Of a DNA stretch of 8,349 nucleotides, positions 5,066-8,349 are shown one piece after another. The stretch covers positions 6,889 to 15,237 of the forward strand of contig DLRJ01000049.1 in the NCBI GenBank assembly GCA_002500485.1, given 5' to 3'. The notes below the pieces were generated by a model. The model was not told where the DNA came from. It was given only the letters and a program-made list of their open reading frames with translations, and made no database searches. A program made the position numbers and the translations under genes. Each line of letters opens with the position of its first letter. The stretch's first letter is position 1. The DNA is from Dehalococcoidia bacterium UBA7891 (GTDB lineage Bacteria; Chloroflexota; Dehalococcoidia; Lucifugimonadales; UBA826).

Positions 5066-6631
5066 TTAGCTATCTTCTTTGATCAAGTCCGATATTCTTT
5101 CTGCCATTGTCATAACAGTGACGTTAATGTTTGCTCTAACGCACTCTGGCATGATCGAGGCGTCGACGATCCTCAAATTTTTAATGCCGTGGACTTTTCC
5201 CGTTTGGTCAACCACTGAATTGGGATCAGATTTAGGCCCCATTTTGTTAGTGCAGGAGATATGGTGCCCTGTAGTGACTTCCTTCATTAACCAGGAGTCT
5301 AACGATTTATCAGATTGTAAGTCAGAGTCTAACGGAGTTAATCGTTCCTGTATAAGAGATGACATATCAGGATGATTTTCTAAACCAACCAACATTTTCA
5401 CCCCATCGCGGAACCGTCTCCGATCTTCCTCCTCTGCTAGGTAATTGTAGTCTAGGTATGGCTGGTCTCTGTAATCATCTGAATTTAACTTTACTTCCCC
5501 TTTTCCTTTAGCCAAATTAATGCATAGATTGGTTTGGATCCCTACGGGATTGTTTCTCAATCCACCTCTTTCTGGTCTGTCGCTTGCGACAGCCATCATG
5601 TAAACAATCATATCGTTTTCAAGATTTGAGCCTTCGGCTGTATACCGAAGAGTCAGCTGTATCCTTGGCCCCAAAAAATCTAGCTTCACACCAGGCTTTG
5701 TTTTCCATGTGACGTATACCATTGGATGATCAGCTAGATTCTGGCCTACTGCCGGTACATCATGAATTATTTCAATTCCGTGGCTACTAAGATGATCTCT
5801 TGGCCCGATTCCGGATAACATGAGTATTTGAGGGAAAACCACCGCGCCAGCACTGAGTATTATTTCTTCCCCTTCTAGAATGAAAGTCTCGTCTCCTGAC
5901 ACTACTTCCACTCCTGTGGCCTTAGGTTCGTGGTCTGAGGTGTCAAATATGATTTTCTTTACCACTACTTCCGGTCGTATTGTTAGATTTAATCTATGTC
6001 TTGATAACCCTAAATAACCTATGGCGGTGGACCACCTTATTCCATTTGGATTGTTAAAAGGGAGTGGCCCAACACCTGTTGTTCCTGGTGCATTGGCATC
6101 TTCACAGGCAGGGAACCCTTCATCCAAACAAGCCTTTTCAAAGGCCTCACTTGCCGGGAGCCATTTGTCTCTTGGAAACCTATGGCAAATTATTGGTCCT
6201 GTAGACCCGTGAAAATCTCCTGGATCATCTTGGTAGGTGGTATCGGTTTCCACTTTGTTGAAATATGGCAACAGTTGCTGGTAATCCCATAAATCATTGC
6301 CCATATAAGACCAGTTGTCATAGTCCTGAGGGATTCCCCTAAGAAATATTTGGCCGTTGATTGCGCTGGAACCCCCGGTGACTTTACCTCTTGGTACCGA
6401 TATCTCAGCTTTGTCAGTTCCTCTTGCAGTGTATTGCCAATTGTGGTCACTGGTAGATATTTCGGTCCCAGTAGCGTAGCCAAATTTAACCTCTTCGGGG
6501 AGGCTATCCAGATCTGGGTAGTCAGGTCCGGCTTCAAGCAAAAGCACTGACTTATTTGGGTCTTCGGTCAAGCGGGTAGCTAAGATGGATCCGGCGGAAC
6601 CTGCCCCGATAATGATTGTGTCGTATTTCAT
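5066..6631 (-). CDS. GMC-family FAD-dependent oxidoreductase (choline-dehydrogenase-like)
   Basis: 521 residues, the full bacterial length. GMC enzymes oxidise primary or secondary alcohols to aldehydes, acids or ketones using bound FAD. The N-terminal dinucleotide fold is YDTIIIGAGSAGSILATRL (3-21), with LLLEAG at the end of strand 2 (30-35). GMC signature 1 is PRGKVTGGSSAINGQIFLRG (80-99) and signature 2 is LSAGAVVFPQILMLSGIGP (259-277). The C-terminal catalytic region has His457 in GHHISCTNKMG, then LRIVDASIMP (486-494) and an NINVTVMTMAER block (501-512) supplying the partner Asn. The family usually has Gly-Thr where this protein has Cys-Thr after the His. No signal peptide, so probably cytosolic. 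The ATG is preceded by AAGGAA about ten bases upstream. It lies 48 bases downstream of the enolase-superfamily gene and 58 bases upstream of the PcaC-like gene. The alcohol substrate is unknown. Confidence 0.92.
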   Translation of the reverse strand: MKYDTIIIGAGSAGSILATRLTEDPNKSVLLLEAGPDYPDLDSLPEEVKFGYATGTEISTSDHNWQYTARGTDKAEISVPRGKVTGGSSAINGQIFLRGIPQDYDNWSYMGNDLWDYQQLLPYFNKVETDTTYQDDPGDFHGSTGPIICHRFPRDKWLPASEAFEKACLDEGFPACEDANAPGTTGVGPLPFNNPNGIRWSTAIGYLGLSRHRLNLTIRPEVVVKKIIFDTSDHEPKATGVEVVSGDETFILEGEEIILSAGAVVFPQILMLSGIGPRDHLSSHGIEIIHDVPAVGQNLADHPMVYVTWKTKPGVKLDFLGPRIQLTLRYTAEGSNLENDMIVYMMAVASDRPERGGLRNNPVGIQTNLCINLAKGKGEVKLNSDDYRDQPYLDYNYLAEEEDRRRFRDGVKMLVGLENHPDMSSLIQERLTPLDSDLQSDKSLDSWLMKEVTTGHHISCTNKMGPKSDPNSVVDQTGKVHGIKNLRIVDASIMPECVRANINVTVMTMAERISDLIKEDS

Positions 6632-6679
6632 GCTATGACTATTCCTTAGGTCAAATTGGATTACTTACAACGATAAAGT

Positions 6680-7804
6680 TTATTCGTCTATAAACTGCTT
6701 TAGGGCAACGGGATCAACTTCCAAGCCCAGACCCGGTTTTTCTGGCAGGGAAATAACCCCATTTTTCGGCAGTATTGGTTCCTTGTATAGCCTAGATACC
6801 TCCTCGGCTGGGCCTGTGAACTCCTCTGAAAATTCGTGGGGTCTGATTGCATTGGTAACGGTAGAATAGAGATGCAGGCTTGCCATTGAATTTGCTCCAA
6901 CGCTTGGACTGTGAGGCATAATGACTTTATTGTGAACCACTGCTAACTCATAGACGCGTATCATTTCTGATAAACCCCCAACGTTTAATATATCTGGTTG
7001 GAGTATATCCGGATTGCCAAGCTCTATAAGGTCTCGAAATCTCCACGATGATATTTCCTGCTCCCCTGTAGAAACTGAACAATCAAGAGCATCAACAACT
7101 TGCTTTAAGCCTGGGAAATCATATTGTGGCAGTGGTTCTTCAAAGTGCGCTATTCCTAATTGTTCGAATCTTCTTCCCTGTTCAATTGCTGTGGGCACTG
7201 AATACCCACAATTGGCATCAAAGCTTAACGGGCAATCATCTGGTAACCATTCCCGGCATTTTTCAAAAATGGCCAAGTCTTTTTTGGGGTCTGAATCTTG
7301 TCTATAATCTCTCCAATCCATTCTTACCTTAAAAGCTCTATAGCCCTTGTCAAACCCCTCTTGGATCTCTTCTAGCATTTCTTCAGGGCTTTTGCTCCAC
7401 CCATTGCCTCTGCTCCAATAAAGAGGAATGTCAGTTCTTCTGGCTCCACCTAGAAGTTGGTATATTGGTAAATTAGCTGCCTTACCCGTTATATCCCAAA
7501 GGGCCACGTCAACCGAACCGACAATTTGTGAAGGGAACCGAGTTGCTTGCTGTCCTTCACCTAAGGTTAATAATTCCCATACCCTTCGAGGCCGGGTGGG
7601 ATCAGCTCCGACCAGTAGAGGTTTTATCAATTCCTCTAAATAAGCTCTTACCACTTTCAAATTTCTTCCTGCTTCGGAAATACCAGTTATACCTTCGTCG
7701 GTGTGTACTTGCAAAAGGAGACGTCCTGGCCTGCCCACAAAGCTTCTTGCGTTGTTTCCTTGAGGAGCTCGGATACGATTTACAGTGATATCGGTGATTT
7801 TCAA
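6680..7804 (-). CDS. mandelate racemase/muconate lactonizing (enolase) superfamily enzyme, probable acid dehydratase
   Basis: 374 residues, full length: an N-terminal capping domain (about 1-120, starting MKITDITVNRIRAP) and a beta/alpha barrel. The metal ligands are Asp196 (SFDANCGY), Glu222 (HFEEPL) and Glu248 (STGEQE). The barrel carries Lys159-x-Arg161 (FKVRMDW) on one face and, on the other, the mandelate-racemase-subgroup His/Asp dyad: Asp271 (LQPDILNVGG) and His298 (IMPHSPSVG). EFSEEF (324-329) holds the conserved Glu. Members of this subgroup abstract an alpha proton from a carboxylate; most with the His/Asp dyad dehydrate sugar acids. It is not the CatB (MLE) type, which lacks this dyad. 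The start is TTG, the frame's only initiator that keeps the canonical N-terminus, with GGGAGG five bases upstream. It leads the MR/GMC/PcaC-like gene run, 44 bases after the membrane-anchored protein. Confidence 0.9.
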   Translation of the reverse strand: MKITDITVNRIRAPQGNNARSFVGRPGRLLLQVHTDEGITGISEAGRNLKVVRAYLEELIKPLLVGADPTRPRRVWELLTLGEGQQATRFPSQIVGSVDVALWDITGKAANLPIYQLLGGARRTDIPLYWSRGNGWSKSPEEMLEEIQEGFDKGYRAFKVRMDWRDYRQDSDPKKDLAIFEKCREWLPDDCPLSFDANCGYSVPTAIEQGRRFEQLGIAHFEEPLPQYDFPGLKQVVDALDCSVSTGEQEISSWRFRDLIELGNPDILQPDILNVGGLSEMIRVYELAVVHNKVIMPHSPSVGANSMASLHLYSTVTNAIRPHEFSEEFTGPAEEVSRLYKEPILPKNGVISLPEKPGLGLEVDPVALKQFIDE

Positions 7805-7809
7805 ATTAG

Positions 7810-7815
7810 CCTCCC
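7810..7815 (-). promoter_or_regulatory. ribosome binding site supporting a TTG start
   Basis: GGGAGG on the minus strand with a 5-base spacer precedes TTG 7802-7804. It fixes an unusual start codon that yields the MKITDI opening typical of the enolase-superfamily capping domain. Confidence 0.7.
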
Positions 7816-7848
7816 GCTTCTTTTTGTGAATTTCTTATTGAATTATGA

Positions 7849-8349
7849 TTATTTCTTCTTTTTGATCAATAGAACTGCTGCAGTGGAAAGTAGGCCGAAG
7901 GCCGAACCGATAACTATCTTTAGAGGATGCTTTCTGGCTGATCGGTACAATGGTCGGAGTTTGTTTCCTATAGATGGAAAAGCTTCTTTTCCAGAATTTA
8001 CAGTATTTTTTACATAACTAACTTTCAAGCTTTTTGAATTTGGATCAGAAATCTTGGCTGGAATGTTAATGGAACTGATGATTTTCTCCGCCTCTCGAGA
8101 TAAAAGGCCGGGATTAGAGGAAAATTCTTCCCAAATTGCCAATTCCATTCTGCTTCCCTTCTGCATGCCAGAGGCTTCCCTGGGATCCAAGGCTGCAAAT
8201 TTACGGAGCTTTAGGGCAATGGCATCAGGATTTCTATACTTATCAGGATCAGATGTAGTATGAGGGTCTGTAAGATGCCGCAAATAGGTGCTTAGCTCCT
8301 TTGCTTCAAAACTATTTTCCCGTAAACGCCCATGGTTCATATACGCGTA
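7849..8349 (-). CDS. endonuclease-associated N-terminal-like domain fused to a C-terminal membrane anchor; 5' end outside window
   Basis: Hypothetical protein. From the ATG at 8340 it has 163 residues, but the frame stays open to the right edge (Tyr-Ala-Tyr before the Met), so the true start may lie outside. Residues 8-88 resemble from memory the region found ahead of the nuclease domain in HNH/McrA-like restriction endonucleases: EAKELSTYLRHL, then YRNPDAIALKLRKFAALDP (35-53), GMQKGSR (58-64) and AIWEEFSSNPGLL (68-80). In that family the block follows a short W..EE.....LY helix; the YAYMNHGR at the edge looks like the end of that helix, favouring a start further upstream. No HNH, PD-(D/E)XK or other nuclease motif follows. 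Instead there is a polar linker (90-135), a basic stretch (RSARKHP) and one hydrophobic segment of about 20 residues (140-159) ending in four lysines, a tail-anchor-like arrangement. Function unknown. Confidence 0.7.
   Translation of the reverse strand, partial: YAYMNHGRLRENSFEAKELSTYLRHLTDPHTTSDPDKYRNPDAIALKLRKFAALDPREASGMQKGSRMELAIWEEFSSNPGLLSREAEKIISSINIPAKISDPNSKSLKVSYVKNTVNSGKEAFPSIGNKLRPLYRSARKHPLKIVIGSAFGLLSTAAVLLIKKKK

Noticed and set aside
1667..7804. A complete beta-ketoadipate pathway suggested by CatC-like, MLE-superfamily, PcaC-like and CoA-transferase genes
   Set aside because: The enolase-superfamily enzyme has the mandelate-racemase His/Asp dyad rather than CatB chemistry, the CoA-transferase is class III rather than the PcaIJ type, no ring-cleavage dioxygenase is present, and the genes are on different strands.

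Overview
The window looks like a fragment of a compact bacterial genome of moderately low GC content, rich in small-molecule catabolism enzymes. It carries ten protein genes, no RNA genes, no mobile elements and no CRISPR array. Intergenic gaps are short: the longest is about 100 bases, and three convergent gene pairs are separated by only 6, 0 and 4 bases. The mix of genes (FAH-family hydrolase, class III CoA-transferase, enolase-superfamily dehydratase, GMC oxidoreductase, carboxymuconolactone decarboxylase, actinobacterial/Chloroflexi-type mycoredoxin) resembles marine SAR202-type Chloroflexota, which are known for expanded enolase-superfamily and CoA-transferase families. This assignment is an inference from gene content, since no taxonomic marker is present.

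Left part (1-3092). The C-terminal half of an FAH-family hydrolase (+) runs in from the left edge and converges on a beta-eliminating-lyase/L-threonine-aldolase-type PLP enzyme (-). Across an 85-base divergent promoter region lies a probable two-gene + strand operon: a 92-residue muconolactone-isomerase-like small protein, then a fold-type III PLP enzyme of the D-threonine aldolase/D-serine dehydratase family. Two PLP enzymes of unrelated folds, expected to act on opposite stereoisomers of beta-hydroxy amino acids, therefore sit back to back.

Middle (3093-4619). A mycoredoxin-like glutaredoxin (-) abuts the previous gene's stop codon and is divergent from a formyl-CoA-transferase-like (CaiB/BaiF) class III CoA-transferase (+).

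Right part (4624-8349). A co-directional minus-strand run reads, in transcription order: a protein open at the right window edge that combines a domain seen at the N-terminus of HNH/McrA-like endonucleases with a C-terminal membrane anchor; a mandelate-racemase-subgroup enolase-superfamily enzyme with a TTG start; a GMC flavin oxidoreductase; and a PcaC-like carboxymuconolactone decarboxylase. The last three form a plausible catabolic operon for a hydroxy or sugar acid, or for an aromatic-derived compound. The convergent CoA-transferase could activate a product of it, but the substrate cannot be read from sequence.

The least expected item is the membrane-anchored protein at the right edge. 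The enzymes themselves are recognisable families with a few non-standard motif positions, listed as findings.
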